The notes beneath the pieces were generated by a model. It searched no databases. It was not told where the DNA came from and worked only from the letters and a program-made list of their open reading frames with translations. Below are positions 1 through 12,627 of a stretch of 64,000 nt of DNA, piece by piece (the stretch's first letter is position 1; the number at the start of each line of letters is the position of its first letter). The DNA lies in assembly GCA_014905825.1 (NCBI GenBank), contig JACGCN010000001.1, forward strand, positions 558,001 to 622,000, read 5' to 3'. The position numbers and the translations under genes were made by a program. This DNA is from Lyophyllum atratum. Lineage: Eukaryota > Basidiomycota > Agaricomycetes > Agaricales > Lyophyllaceae.

Positions 1-505
1 GAAGGAAAAGCCAGCGTTGTTGAGTCCAGCAGAAGCGAGGGGGACGAGACGCGCAGCAGGCTGGAGGGGGTTGTCAGTGGATCTGATCACAGGTGGTCAT
101 GATGTCCCTGCCCCCGCATCTAGTCAGGACTACGAAGAGGATGTCAGCAATGTGGTGGAACCGACTGATAAATTGGAAGGACGCCAGGTCAAGGCTATTT
201 GGCGCCGCTCGAGGCTAGACCGTGCAAGGTTGAGCGAAATATGGTACGAATTCACTCACCGTGTTTTTCTACATGTCTCCTCATGTTCTTTCGCGCTTTT
301 GCTAAATAGGAGCGAATGTGACCCAGGTGGTGTAGGATCGCTTGCACGCGACGCATTCGTCAAGGGCATGTGGAGGATAGATGAGGAGCTTCGACGTGCC
401 CAGACACAGGTGCTCAAGTCTGTAAGCATGACGAGCTTAGGTTCCTTGCGTGGTAGAGGCGAATCAAACTCACTCGTTCAAAAGCACAAGCCAATTTTGC
501 GATAG
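1..505 (+). CDS. EH-domain protein, IRS4/TAX4-like (3' end only)
   Basis: This is the C-terminal part of a gene that begins before the window; the frame is open from base 2. A GT-AG intron at 244-309 splits the EH domain, joining LSEIW to ECDPGG. The spliced protein carries the calcium-loop-like segment DPGGVGSLARDAF followed by VKGMWRIDEELRRAQ, a pattern known from the C-terminal EH domain of yeast Irs4/Tax4, regulators of phosphoinositide levels and autophagy. EH domains bind NPF peptides. The intron is 66 nt, so it keeps frame and could be mistaken for coding sequence. The family call is inferred from this one domain, because the N-terminal body is not visible. Other EH proteins (Ede1, Pan1) have EH domains nearer the N terminus, which argues against them. 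Confidence 0.65.
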   Translation, partial: KEKPALLSPAEARGTRRAAGWRGLSVDLITGGHDVPAPASSQDYEEDVSNVVEPTDKLEGRQVKAIWRRSRLDRARLSEIWYEFTHRVFLHVSSCSFALLLNRSECDPGGVGSLARDAFVKGMWRIDEELRRAQTQVLKSVSMTSLGSLRGRGESNSLVQKHKPILR

Positions 506-744
506 GCTTCCATGTACCCGCTTCCTCGCTTTCGCTCTCTGATGCTTTCAACCATCTACAATATGCAGAGACATTAATATCGTATACCCCAATCACTTAC
601 ACCATAGACATTTAACGCTCAACAGTCACGACTCACGAATGTAATTTTGCGTAGGACACACACGTACCCAACAGATATGTGGCATGGTCTATGTAATAAT
701 TACAAAAAATTATGGTATCATCTAAATCCATCGATGCCACAGCA

Positions 745-3700
745 TCAAAGCACAGCAGCAGCACCCTCCTTGCGTCCATAGATCTGGGCCAACAGCCCCA
801 ACACCCCACCATCCTGTAAATCCTCCTCCTCCTCTTCACCTTCGCCGCATGTCCTCGACCGCCTCGCCCCATCAACATATGACTCTCCTAAGCCGCTACC
901 TACTCCCCCGTCAGGTTCCAGATCCCCAGACTGTATGATGCCAGGCTCTGACGCCCGCCCCACAGCCTCCGTAAGTACACTACCTTGCGAGTCCCCGAGC
1001 ACCGCCGTTTGTGCCATCGAGAATCCACCAAAGACAGAGGACGGTGATGGTCCAGCACCCGTACCCAATGCCGACGCACCCAGCGCGCTCCCGCCAGGAC
1101 CTCGCCGGCGCACGGTGGCAGCATACTGGCTCTGACGTAGGGCGCGGTCGTATTCCTGCGCCTTGTCAGCGAGCGAGCCTTCGGCCTGGGGTTCTGCCGT
1201 CGCGAAGTGCACGGTTCCATCGAGTCCCGCTCCATGTCGGCGTCGGCCGTATGCATGCATATGATGTGCTGCACCGTAGTCGGCCATCCGGCTGAGGTAA
1301 AGAGAACCAGAAGGGTCTGAGGGGTTCCAGTCTGGATTTGCCGCCTATTCCATGGTCAGTAATCGAAAGTGGAGAATAAAATGGGTGTGAGAAGGAGTAC
1401 CTTGAAGTTGAGGAAGCTTTTCTCCATCTTCCCTTCATTGGAAATCATCTTCTTATCGCGGGTCTGAGTTGGAGCGCCAAACTAGCGGGGATGATGAGCA
1501 GGAGCCAGTGGATAACAGACTCCGGGAAATACCTTGACATTTCCATGTCTCTCGAAATTGAATTCTGCGAAACTGCAGACATAGCCTCGCCCATCCACGT
1601 GAACCGAGAATTCGCGAAAGAAGTCAATGATGGCCGGCGCACAGGCAGGGAGGGAGAACCACAGGACGAACGGCGTGAGGACTACAGACAACAGCTCCTG
1701 GACAAATATGAGGACTTTCATGGCGAAAAGTTCCCCGAATTCTTGGTGAATCTTCTTGCTGTGAAGCTGATCCTTCCATTCATCGGGCATATAATGCGTA
1801 TAAGCGATGACCTCTGTCATGAGCATCTCGGGGTCGAACACCCGGTTGTCATCGGGTATCATTCCTCTTGCAACCGCCAATCCTGCAGTGAAAGCTCCTA
1901 GATAGAAGATTGCTGTACGGTGTGGTGTGATCTCAAATTGCATGAAGATATCCGGGGCAATGACTGTTGCTAGAAGAAGCACTGCAGCAAAGGAGCCCGC
2001 GATGAAAGCCACAAATCTTTTGGAGAAAATTAGAACGGAAGTTTATCATAATGAGGACAGCCTACCTCATGATCAGAGTCATCTTCTCGTTAGGGAATTG
2101 ACCAATGTACATGCTAGCCAGCGGATAACTCTCGTCGAGCCTTCTAACAAAGAAGTGAGACAACTCGTTGAATTCTCGGAACTTCCATCGCGCGAAGGAG
2201 GTGTAGCGACGACCACCAATAGATGAAGGATCTTTGTGATACTCCTAGAGAATGAGAGATATGAGCACGTTTGAGAGTGACGACCTTTCCGGACACTGAC
2301 CTCGAAATAACGAAAGAAAGAATACATGATTAGATACAGCACAATGAAAGGTGCAAAAATTGCGTTGAGAATTCCCATGAAGATGAAACGTCTTTTGAGC
2401 CTCAAAGAACCAGTGGGAAGACAATTAGGTTTTGGCGGGATGAGGGCCGAAAGAATATATCAGCATACCCTTCAATCAAAGCGCCTCGGTTCTTCGACTT
2501 CAAAAACACTTTCCGCACCCTGCCGTGCTCGTCGAATAAGTATTCCATGAGACAAAATCTTAGGTTCCACTCCAGCGCCTGCGTCAACATCTTGCCTTTT
2601 CCCTCCTCTTCCGGCACGAACCGCTCCAAGAAAGAGGGCAGTGGGACGCGCAGATCGAGAAGCTCTTTATTGAAAAGAGCAATCAGGTAATTCTCCTGCC
2701 GCATTATCCTATTCGCGATGTCGTGTGCGTCGAGTTTGGCAGATGTGGTGTCATTGGTTTTCCGCGCACTCTTGGATGAGATTGCAGTGATTGGGTTTTC
2801 CTCTCTTATAGCTCCAATGCGACGAACAACTTCCGGCCATGATATGGTTTGGATGTCAGCCTAAACTAGCATTCAGAGACAGCATTCATGAAAAACTGAA
2901 ATAAACTCACGTCTGGAATCTTTAGTAGGTGTGTATAAAATTTGTACATGTCGACCAGCCGAAGGACACCCAGAACGAAGGCGGCGATTTGCCAGACATA
3001 GAACGCGGTGAAGAGAATAAAAAACAGGAGGGTGAACCCTGAGAACCTGTAAATGTGCTCAGTAACAAGGACACCTGTACAATAACTATTTCCTTACCTT
3101 GTTACGCAACGGTCTATCACAACATGTGAAAGCTGTGTAGGCTTCCCATGCCGAATCTGCGAGTAGTCGATACAGCCAAGTAGAAATGTAGAGAAACCAA
3201 TGACAAATCCCACTGTCCTAAAGCGCGTCGCAAAAGGGGGTCAGAATACAAGTTGCACAGAATAGACACATTCCACGTACAAGAGATTCAACCCTCTAGA
3301 CAAGGCAATGCTATAAATTCCCTTGCCCTCATAGTAGTAGTAAACCTCTTGCAGGAACGCGTCAAGGTTATATACATTGACCCAATTCCACAAAGCCTTC
3401 TCGTAGTCATCCAATCCACGCATGGGATTCGACTGCCGGGTATGTTGAGGTAACGTATCGCCGAAACCAGCACGGGGGTTGGCATTTCGAGGGGTCCTCT
3501 CATTCTCCTCAACATCTACCTCTGTAGGCCGAAGAGGAATCGAAACGGTAGGGCCCTGAGTTGGTGTTCTTGGTGGTAGCTGCCGCCCAGCGGCGGATTG
3601 CAGTGCATGTCTGCGTCCTCCAGCAGATGAGATATCCTCTCTATTCTTCCCTTTCACACTCGTAGGTTTCCTCGAGGCAGCCTCGATCATGAAGCTCTGA

Positions 3701-4113
3701 GGCACCTCGTCGTCTGAAGATTCCTGTTCGTGAATCTTATCTTCCTTGTGGATATTCGGACGCAGGACGTTCATTTCGGAGGTACCCGCATCCCATGACA
3801 CTTGTTGCTGGCCCCTCGACTTGGACTTCGCAAGGGGTGTAGGGCCAGCCGTGCTCTGAAAGATAGTGCTTCGACTCCTGCCAGCTTCCGCGTCATCCTC
3901 TGAACCTTCCGCGTCATCGCCACTCCTACTCTCGTCTTCCTCAAGCAATGACTGGTTGGCTTCTGAGTATCCCTGGTGGTTCCGGCTCATAGGGTTCAGC
4001 ATGTTGAGAAACGGGCGTGAGCTCGACGGTCCCGAGGCAAATAATGACTGAGATGCATGGAAGGACCTTGAACCTGATGTAGTTCGAGAAGAACGACCCG
4101 TCTTGTCGGGCAT
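745..4113 (-). CDS. ATG9: autophagy-related protein 9 (lipid scramblase)
   Basis: ATG9 is the multi-pass membrane protein of autophagy; it scrambles lipids and seeds the phagophore on small vesicles. The gene is split by several short introns. In order it shows a disordered acidic/Ser-rich N terminus, a conserved segment with [12 protein letters not shown], hydrophobic segments such as [15 protein letters not shown], the core block with [28 protein letters not shown] and [12 protein letters not shown], then further membrane segments and the [17 protein letters not shown] block. The C-terminal tail is low complexity and acidic. The first in-frame ATG (4113) opens MPDKTGRSS; upstream in-frame codons offer only a TTG. 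All core blocks of the family are present, so the gene looks functional. It is divergent from nothing close by; the leucine gene lies upstream on the same strand. Confidence 0.95.
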
Positions 4114-4387
4114 GGTAGTTGTAATTGGCGGGGCGTCCTGCCGCCTCAGACGTTCAGGCAAAGCTACTCAACCTCAGTGAGCCTCAGTGTCGCAGTTGAG
4201 AACGTGCTGTGTCACGTGACACAAATGACCTAGTTGGTCCTGCTCCGGTGCTCCCATTCCACTGCTCATGTTTCTTTGTCGAAGTGTATCACCAATTGGT
4301 CGTTGCTTTGCGAAGCCATTGACAGAAAGCACCCCATGCTCGAGTACATTGGTAGTAATTATTACAGATACATCCGTTCCCTGTCCT

Positions 4388-6963
4388 TTAATTCAAGATA
4401 ACATCCAAGCTGTTCACCGCACTCAGTACTGCGTTGATTCCAGACGCTGTGATGTCTGCATCCGTCGCAACACCCCAGGAGGTCTTCTTCTTCGCCCCTG
4501 AGACTTCGTACACCAACTCGACGTATGAAGCAGCCACCACGTCTGCGCCCTCACCAATGGAGTGCTCAGAGTACTCACGGATGGACAAGGTACCCTGAAT
4601 CTGCGAGTGGAGAGCGGCGAGAACGGAGGACAGCGGCCCATTCCCTTTTCCTGTGATGCTTCGGGGCTCACCCGAGAACAAGAACTCTCCAACGAGTTGT
4701 CGCCGGCCCTCGCTCAGCTGCTTGAGCTTATGCGATTTCAATGCAACCTTGCCTGATGTGCCCTCAACGTTAAAGCCATATGTTGTTTGGAAAAGCTCCT
4801 TGACGGCATCGTATGAGATCTGTCCGCCAGCGTCTCTCGCCTGCCTTTGTACGACCTCGAAGAATGACGCCTGAAGACGTCTTGGTAGCTCCAGGCCCAG
4901 AGCGTTGACGATGGCAGATGATACATCCGCCTGGCCGGAACGTGCGTTGAACCCAACGCTGAGCTTCAGCTCTGGAAGAACACGATCGCCAATGGCACGG
5001 TTGACGGCACTGAGGACTGCACGGAGACCAGAGCCCGCAATATCAGAATCAACACCGACACCCCACCATGATTCCGCCGATTTGCGATCACCGGCTGGAA
5101 CCAACTCCACATAGGACGCAGCTTTGGCGTCAGTGCCCTCGTTGATGGAGTGTTCAGAGTAGTCGCGGATGACAAGGTCAATGTCGAGGTGGGTGCGGAG
5201 GGCGTCAAGGAGGGAGGACAGGGGGCCATTTCCATCTCCGCGAATGACACGATAGGTATCGTCGACTGAAAGAGTGCCATCAAAGTGTCGGACCTCGTCG
5301 GCCGGTTCATCGCCCTCAGATGGATCAGAAGCAGCCTCTGTCGAAATTCTGTAATTTCGAAGAGCCAGTCGTCCCTTATATTTGACGCCTCCGAAGTGGT
5401 ATGTCGCCCTGAAGGCGGTGGTGATATCGTCGACGGTCATTTCTCGTGCCTCGCGGTCCGAGATCGTCTGAATGACTTGATAGAATGCAACTTGAAGTTT
5501 CCGGGGGAGATCCAAATGCAGGTGCTGCTTGATGAGAAATGCGATGCCACCCTTCCCGGACTGTGAGTTGACGCGGATGACGGCTTCGTAGTTCTGGCCA
5601 AGGTCGGCGGGGTCAATGGGTAAGTAAGGGATGTTCCAATACTGGGGTTCCCCTTTTGCGGCGGCAGCGGAATGAGCAATCCTTTGGGCCTCAAATCCTT
5701 TCTTGATGGCATCCTGATGTGAGCCAGAGAACGCAGTGAAGACAAGTTCTCCGGCATACGGGTGTCGAGGATGGACAGGGAGGTCGTTGCACTGGGTGAC
5801 GACGTCGATTGCGCTTTGGATATCGCTAAAATCTAGTCCAGGGTTAATCCCTTGAGTGTAAAGATTGAGGGCGAGGTTGACCAAGTCGACGTTGCCCGTG
5901 CGCTCGCCATTGCCGAACAGACAGCCTTCAACGCGATCACCGCCAGCGAGAAGGCCAAGCTCAGCTGATGCAATTCCAGTACCTTTCCGATGAAGACATA
6001 AGTGTCAGGCAAGATAAGAGGCTGATATAGACTCACCTCTGTCGTTGTGAGGATGCAGACTAACAATTATCTTTTCCCGCTCAGAAATGTTGTTACAAAA
6101 GTTTTCAACCTGTGATGGTATTAGAAGGACAGCATAGAGTCTTTATTTTATACACACCTGGTCAGCGTAATGATTTGGCGGTGCGACCTCGACCGTTGAG
6201 GGCAGATTGAAGATAATTCGGTCGTCGCCAGTCCCTGCCTTGCCCCATGCAGCCTTCACCGCTTCGCAGATCTCCAGAGCAAAATCAGGCTCTGTCTGTG
6301 TGAACGTCTCCGGGCTGTACTCGTAGATGAATTGGGTGCCGTATTTGGCGGTGCACTCTTCTGTCAGTTTCCTGACGATTTTAGTGTGCCTAACAGCGAG
6401 CTCGATGGTTTCCTCCTTTGAATTACGGAAGACGACATCACGGAATGTTGGTGATGTCGCGTTATACATATGAAGAATTGCTTTCTTTACGCCTGCGACC
6501 GAGTCGATGGTACGTTGAATCAGATCTTCTCGAGCAGGAGTCAAGACCTAGCTCCATATGAGTTCAACGAAAGCTTATATGGAAACAGAATATCACGACT
6601 AACCTGAACCCAAACATCATCTGGTACTTCTGAGTTTTCTACCAAGCCACGAACGAATTGAAAATCTGTGTCGCTTGCAGCGGGGTATGCGACCTCGATT
6701 TGCTTCAAACCGCACTTGACAAGCTGTCGGAAGAAAGTAGTCTTCTGCTCGATGGTCATCGGGTTTGCAAGAGCCTGATTGCCATCTCGTAGGTCAGTCG
6801 ACAGCCAGATGGGAGCTTTGGTGAAAGTTTTGGATGGCCATTGTCGATCTTTCAAGATCAGGGGAGTGTACGGCTTGTACTTTTGGGAAGGCGCGGCACT
6901 GATGATGAGGATGAATACGCAGGGTGGAAGATTGAGAGAAATGAAGGCTCACAGCATGGGCAT
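4388..6963 (-). CDS. LEU4: 2-isopropylmalate synthase with duplicated C-terminal region
   Basis: The enzyme condenses acetyl-CoA with 2-ketoisovalerate, the first committed step of leucine synthesis. Motifs include [11 protein letters not shown] at the catalytic start of the TIM barrel, [12 protein letters not shown] and [13 protein letters not shown], all typical of the HMGL-like catalytic domain. A first coding exon of only 11 nt (MPML) is followed by a 54-nt intron at 6899-6952, giving [14 protein letters not shown]. After the barrel the usual linker plus leucine-binding regulatory region occurs twice: copy 1 has [21 protein letters not shown] and AASYVELV; copy 2 has [21 protein letters not shown] and AASYVELV. 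Each copy is preceded by a related helical linker ([15 protein letters not shown] and [15 protein letters not shown]). Single-copy enzymes such as yeast Leu4 end after one such region. It probably acts in mitochondria and/or cytosol; a leader was not evident. Confidence 0.95.
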
Positions 6964-7136
6964 GTTAGGAGGGGAGGGAAAGGGAAAGAGTGGAGAATAA
7001 CTCCATTTTCATATTATACATAGTACAATTTGAATGATGTGATCGTGACTCAGCTAGAGTCAGTGATTCTGACATCTTATCTCGATCAGTCGGCAAAAAG
7101 TCCGTTCGCGACTTGAGATATACACTTTCTTAAACC

Positions 7137-9883
7137 ATGTCGGGCACCCTGACTATACCCTCCAAGTTGACACCCTTCCCCTTTGCTGCGATAGGGATCG
7201 CCGCGCATACCGAGAAAGCCGATTTGGTCTTCGACGAAGCCGCGACTGGGACTGCGTTGACTCTGAATGGATCAACAATCACCGACGAGGAAGCCATTGT
7301 TCATGCATTAGCTAAAGAAGGCGGCCTCTCGGGGGACAGTGCGAAGGTCCGCATTTTATAACCTTACCACTTCTATGGCTATCTGACCATTTATGACCAA
7401 CCCAGACGCCTTCGTTTTTTGCTCTTGCCAAGAACCTGCGCACCGCCACCTCGCACCCTGATCTTGTCGCAGCTTTAGACTCTCTCGATGATTTTCTTGC
7501 GTTCCACACATTCCTTGTCGGGCATAGCATTACCGCAGCGGACTGGATGGTATGGGGAGCACTGAAAGGTACACTTTTGGCTGATTCCTTTCTACACCTG
7601 TTAAATCAGCCATACGCTATTAGGAAGCATCAAGATTCTGGGCCTCCTGAAGAATAACCAACACCCTCACCTTTTGCGATGGTTCACATATCTCGACACT
7701 TTGAAGGAGACACAGAATGCCCTCGCTGAACTTGCCGCCGCGAAAGCCACTAAGGCTCGATCGAATAAAACCGCAGCTGGTTTCGCGCTTGGTCTGCAGA
7801 ACGCGGTTGATGGGCAGGTTGTCACCCGTTTCCCGCCTGAGCCCAGTGGTTATCTCCATATTGGCCACACAAAGGCAGCCATTCTGAACCAATATTTCGC
7901 AAAAATGTACCACGGTAAACTGATCATCCGATTCGACGACACAAATCCGACCAAGGAGAGGGTAAGCCATCAACATCGCGCATGTTTATCATGTGCTTTG
8001 CTGACCTTTTTGCAGACTGAATTTGAGGATACCATCCTTGAGGACTTGCGACTGCTTGATATCCACGGCGACGTTGTTACCCATACCTCCGATCACTTCC
8101 AGACACTCTATGATCTTGCGATCAAACTAATAAAATCTGGGAAAGCTTACACGGACGATACCACTCAGCAGCAGGCCCGTGTCTATCTCATGGTCATCTT
8201 CCAGTATCGATTTAACTCTTCTACAGATGCGCGACGAGCGATTTGTAGGCACTGCGTCCGCCCATCGAGAAGACTCTGTAGAAGACAACCTCAAGCGCTT
8301 TGACGAGATGAAAGCAGGAACAGAAGAAGGTCTCCGATGGTGTCTCCGTGCTAAGATGAGCGTCGATGATCCCAACAAGGCCATGCGAGATCCGGTCATT
8401 TATAGATGCAATGTTTTGCCACACCACCGCACTGGGTATGCTATTATTCTGTCTTGCATTTGACCCTCTGCCAATTTTTGTTTTAGGGAGAAATGGAAGG
8501 TGTACCCTACTTATGATTTTGCCTGCCCTGTTGTCGATTCTATCGAGGGTGTGACGCATGCCCTTAGGACAAACGAATATCGTGACCGAAACCCACAGTA
8601 TCAGTGGATGATTGACGCCCTTGAGCTACGCAAAGTGAACATCTGGGACTTCAGGTGAGATTCGATCTTCTTCCCATATGCTCAAAGCTTGATTGATATC
8701 CATACAGCCGTCTCAACTTCATCTACACCCTCCTCTCTAAGCGAAAGCTTCACGAGTTTGTTAACAAAGGACTTGTGCGCGGATGGGATGACCCACGGTT
8801 CCCTACCGTTCGTGGTATGTCCATCTGTCAGCTTTTTTTACTTTTGCCGACGGAACTCTAGGTATACGCCGTCGAGGCATGACCGTCGAAGCGCTTACGC
8901 AGTTTATGTTATCACAAGGCCCATCACAGGCCGTGGTTTCTCTGGAGTGGGACTCTATCTGGTCTCTTAATAAGAAGATCATTGATCCCATAGCACCTCG
9001 CCACTGGGCTCTTCTCAAGAATAACAGGTACGATTCAAGTTTCCTCATGAGCTTCCGATCTTCAATTACCCTTATCCCAGCGTCCCCGTTACTATCAAGG
9101 GCGGCCCGACGAGTCCTGAAGTGAAGGCGCTCCCGAAACACAAGAAGAATGCGGAAATCGGCGAGAAGAAGACAGTCTACACGTCTTCCATTCTGGTCGA
9201 GCAAGAAGACGCTCAATCATTCGAAGACCAGGAGGAGGTAGGGCTTGGAACCTATCCATTCTTCTGACTCTTAATCTATGTTCACACAGATTACGCTCAT
9301 GGATTGGGGTAACGCAATCGTTCGTTCAAAGACGGTCGACGCCACAGGGCAGATAACCGCGATTGAAATGGACCTCAACCTCGAAGGCGACTTCCGCAAG
9401 ACAAAGAAGAAGATCACATGGCTCTCACAGTCCACCGACACGTACCCTCTCGCCCCCGTCACGCTTATCGACTATGACTATCTCATCACAAAGAAGAAGC
9501 TCGAAGAGAATGACGACATTGCGGATTTCATTACTGCCGTCACGGAGTTCAGAGAGGATGCAATCGCGGATGCGAATGTCAATGACCTGAACAAGGGCGA
9601 CATCATTCAATTCGAGAGGAAGGGGTACTATGTCTACGACGGAGAAGTCGATGGTGTCAAGGAGTTCATCCTCATCCCAGACGGCAGGGCTGCAAGCATG
9701 GCGAGCAAAGCGGCTGTCAATGCGGCGGCATCAGCAGCAACGGAAACTGTGAAGCCTGCTGTCAAAGCAGAGGCTAGTGCCCCCGCTTCGAAGATGTATG
9801 CTGTGGACAAGATCTACGGCGAGGAAGCTCAGCACGACGGGGGGACCAACATGTATAAGATGAACAGTGTATATGATTCGTAG
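7137..9883 (+). CDS. GUS1: cytosolic glutamyl-tRNA synthetase
   Basis: The protein charges tRNA-Glu with glutamate in the cytosol. An N-terminal GST-like domain (from [11 protein letters not shown], containing [17 protein letters not shown]) is the part that in yeast docks on Arc1. The catalytic class Ib domain follows with [20 protein letters not shown] (HIGH motif), [12 protein letters not shown], and the KMSKS-equivalent [11 protein letters not shown]. The C terminus has the anticodon-binding beta-barrel with [14 protein letters not shown] and an Ala-rich tail. The coding region is interrupted by several introns. The ATG at 7137 follows AAACC and opens the GST-like domain directly. The eukaryotic GluRS/GlnRS type rather than the bacterial type indicates the cytosolic enzyme. 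It is divergent from the leucine gene across 173 bp. Confidence 0.95.
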
Positions 9884-10260
9884 CCATGACCTATAATTTA
9901 GAAGAAATGGAGATCAGGTTGGCTTTCTTGCTCACCTAGGCTGTTTCGAGCATTCTGCTGAGGCCACAACATCGTGCGACCGAAACATGTCTGGTATAAC
10001 TTCCATTGCATCTCGATCACACTGTCTAGCATCTCACGGAATGTGGACGATGTCGTGAATAGTGCGACCTCAAAATTTCGTTTAGTGAGAGGGAAAAGGA
10101 GGGCATATGGTGACCGCACCATTCTGAATCATACTTAGTACCGAGTACATCACGGTTCAAACACGTATCGGGTTCATTTTACAATTGTTCAGGGAAGAGC
10201 GAAATGTACAGAGAACAGAGATCGGGACTGGTGACTAGCTGACAGTCGTCGGAACGCATA
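9884..10260. other. intergenic, convergent 3' ends
   Basis: These 377 bp lie between the stop codons of the convergent GUS1 (+) and dehalogenase (-) genes and should hold both 3' untranslated regions. No conserved coding signal or repeat was seen. Confidence 0.5.
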
Positions 10261-11408
10261 TCAACCACGTCCACTTCCCCCTCCACCTTGAGCTCCGGTG
10301 AGAAGACCAGCGAGTTCCTCCAGCGAGCTCACAATGATGTCTACTTCCCCGCCCTCCGCCTTCGTCTTCACTGGATCAGGACCGGCACTGAAGTCCTCAT
10401 TAGGCCGCGGGATGTACACTGTCCGCATACCAAGCGCCCCAGCAGCACGAAGATCAAAAATATGTGCTGCGACCATAACGCAGCGCGAGGGCGGGGCGGA
10501 AAGGTGACGGGCGACGGAGAGGTATGCCTTTGGGTTGCTGGACGTGGCCATAAGACGAGGGATGAGTACGACTCAGGATGTTGCTCACGGTTTGAAAGTA
10601 TCGAAGAGTTCAGTGGAGAACACAACATCCCAAGGGAGATTGGCATATTTCGCCTAATTGCCACTTACGCATCAGTCATCATAGCGAACGTCATGAATCA
10701 GATACACGCACCATGTCGACGAGCAGACGGACATTCCCATTCGAGAGAGTTGCAATGATTGTATGTTTTTTGAGCTCGTGAAGGCCAGGGGAGGAGTCAG
10801 GCCATCCTGAAAATGAAGGCACTTTCGGCTACCTTTAAATTCATTATAACAATATATGTGACCCACCCCGGAGTCTGTGCCAGACACCATTCAATTCTGC
10901 CCGTGCCGCATCATCGAGGAGGGGAGCGAGGAAGGCCCATCGGGTGCCGGGGCTATCAAGCATGCGGTCAAGTATCTGCACGCCATTGCGGTGAACAACT
11001 TAGATGAGGCACAGTACTATGGTACGCGGGGAAAGGAGACAGGGGAAAGACGCACCTCGCGGTGCATCACATCAACATTAGACGTGCCTTGAGCTCCTCC
11101 GGCGATTGCAGCTCTGCGTTGCATTATCAGTATCAGTAATCAAATGTGGTGCAAGATTTAACATACGTCGTCTGAATATACCCAGTCCGCCATTCCTGGG
11201 CGAAGTCTTTCTGCCACTCAGCGCCGGTAGTCTCTGAGAAGTGGGACGTGTAGGCATGGACTGAGCAGTAGGCAACATACTCACCAGGACCAAGGTTATA
11301 TTTAGTACTGAGGGAAGCAAGCTCCTGCTCAACAGAGCTCCGCCAGTCTACGACAGTGCCAAAGATATCAAAGATAAATGCGTCGATGCCCTCAAGTTTC
11401 AATGCCAT
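10261..11408 (-). CDS. haloacid dehalogenase, type II (HAD superfamily)
   Basis: HAD hydrolases use an N-terminal aspartate as nucleophile. Here it lies in AFIFDIFGTVVDW (motif I, Asp before IFGT). The C-terminal part shows KAYLSVARHL and MVAAHIFDLRAAGALGMRTVYIPRP, the motif III/IV region of type II 2-haloacid dehalogenases. The intron after NLGPG removes the apparent continuation; splicing gives ETTGAEWQKDFAQEWRTGY. The gene has several short introns. The substrate is unknown: many fungal members act on 2-haloacids or small phosphoesters only in vitro. The tail is Gly-rich (GAQGGGGSGRG). The start at 11408 places motif I near residue 10, as usual in the family. Confidence 0.85.
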
Positions 11409-11706
11409 AGATGAAGTACGTATTCCAGTGTGTTACTGTCTCGTAGGACTGGAATGCTGTAATACTTAGTAGTTAGCGGCCCGAGATGATATCATGATAT
11501 CACGAACAACTCGCCGCAGGTCCGAGTTTGGTAAAAGGATTGCCACGCCTCCAATTTATCTCAGTCTCTCCCCATGGGTCGTTTCTCCTCTGCCAATGGG
11601 CATCTGTTTGTTTGACTCATGCCACTTCCACCAAAAGCTCCGTGTATTATACGGAACAAGGGCAAATTCTTATCATAAGTCTCAATTCTAAGGGGTCGAT
11701 AAGGCA

Positions 11707-12374
11707 TCAAGTAAGTAAAATTGTGTCGAGAATTTTCCAACCTTCCACAGGGCCATCACAGCTTGCGACCCAGACCTCCGTTGCCAGAAACCCACTCATC
11801 CAATCCTCCACCAAAAAATCACCACAGTTGAGGCTAATACCCGACTCGCCCTCAATTTTCCTGAGTCTTCCATCGTTCTCTAACTCCCGAAAGAACTTGA
11901 CTCGTTCTCCCAAGAGCGCGTCCCCATCGTCAATATAACACAACGAAGCATGCGGAAATGCTGGAGTCCGAGGATCAATACCGAGTTTCGTGTGAACCTC
12001 CTCGTGCATGGCCGACAATGCAGAGGTTAGTGATATCGCGATGTAGACAGATCGGAAGAAGCTGGTCCCGATATCTATTGATTTGAACTCGATGGGTAGA
12101 CCGTGCTGTAATTTCGGCATCGCAGCGCGAATGTCTGAGAGCGGCGCTGCGGATTCTGCACATGAAAAGGAAGCGAGCGTAATGTGGGGGTGGAAGCTGG
12201 GATAGGAGGAGAGGCTGAGATTCTGCTGCCCATCCTGTTTCGCAGCCATCACTGTCTTCAGGCGTTGCGCGTCTTCTGGAGATGGAACGATCCACAAGGA
12301 TATCCCTTTGGGACCGTTTTTAGATGTCGAAAACCATACAAAACGAGGACAGCGACGTAACGCTACTCACCCAT
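11707..12374 (-). CDS. CPD1: 2',3'-cyclic-nucleotide 3'-phosphodiesterase (2H family)
   Basis: This enzyme hydrolyses ADP-ribose 1'',2''-cyclic phosphate formed during tRNA splicing. Two 2H signatures are visible: HPHITLASF (HxT) and FPHASLCYID (HxS), spaced as in yeast Cpd1. The protein is about 200 residues, the family size. The start is unusual: ATGG at 12371-12374 is the whole first coding exon, a 65-nt intron follows (12306-12370, GTGAGT...AAAG), and exon 2 continues GATATCC, giving MGISLWIVPSPEDAQ, which matches the way related proteins begin. Reading straight through instead reaches a stop codon upstream with no ATG in frame, so the splice is required. Confidence 0.88.
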
Positions 12375-12627
12375 GCTTGAAGGTTTTGCATAAGCTTATT
12401 ATGGGATCTAATCAGGTCCTCCCAAAGATTTACACGAGATGGAGATGGGTCATCATAACCTTCATAAGTGAGCGGAGTGCACGGATACGGAAGTGGAGAT
12501 GACTCGCGTCGTGTATCGTACATTCAACAGTATGGTACATACAACAGATAGAATATTATGAGTGGGGCTTGTAAGCAAAAATGAATGGATAAGTCACGTT
12601 AGAATGTTTCGCTAAAGGCTGCATTAT

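Noticed and set aside
12320..12523. Minus-strand frame of 67 codons beginning MYDTRRESS
   Set aside because: It overlaps the tiny first exon and intron of the phosphodiesterase in another phase and has no domain.
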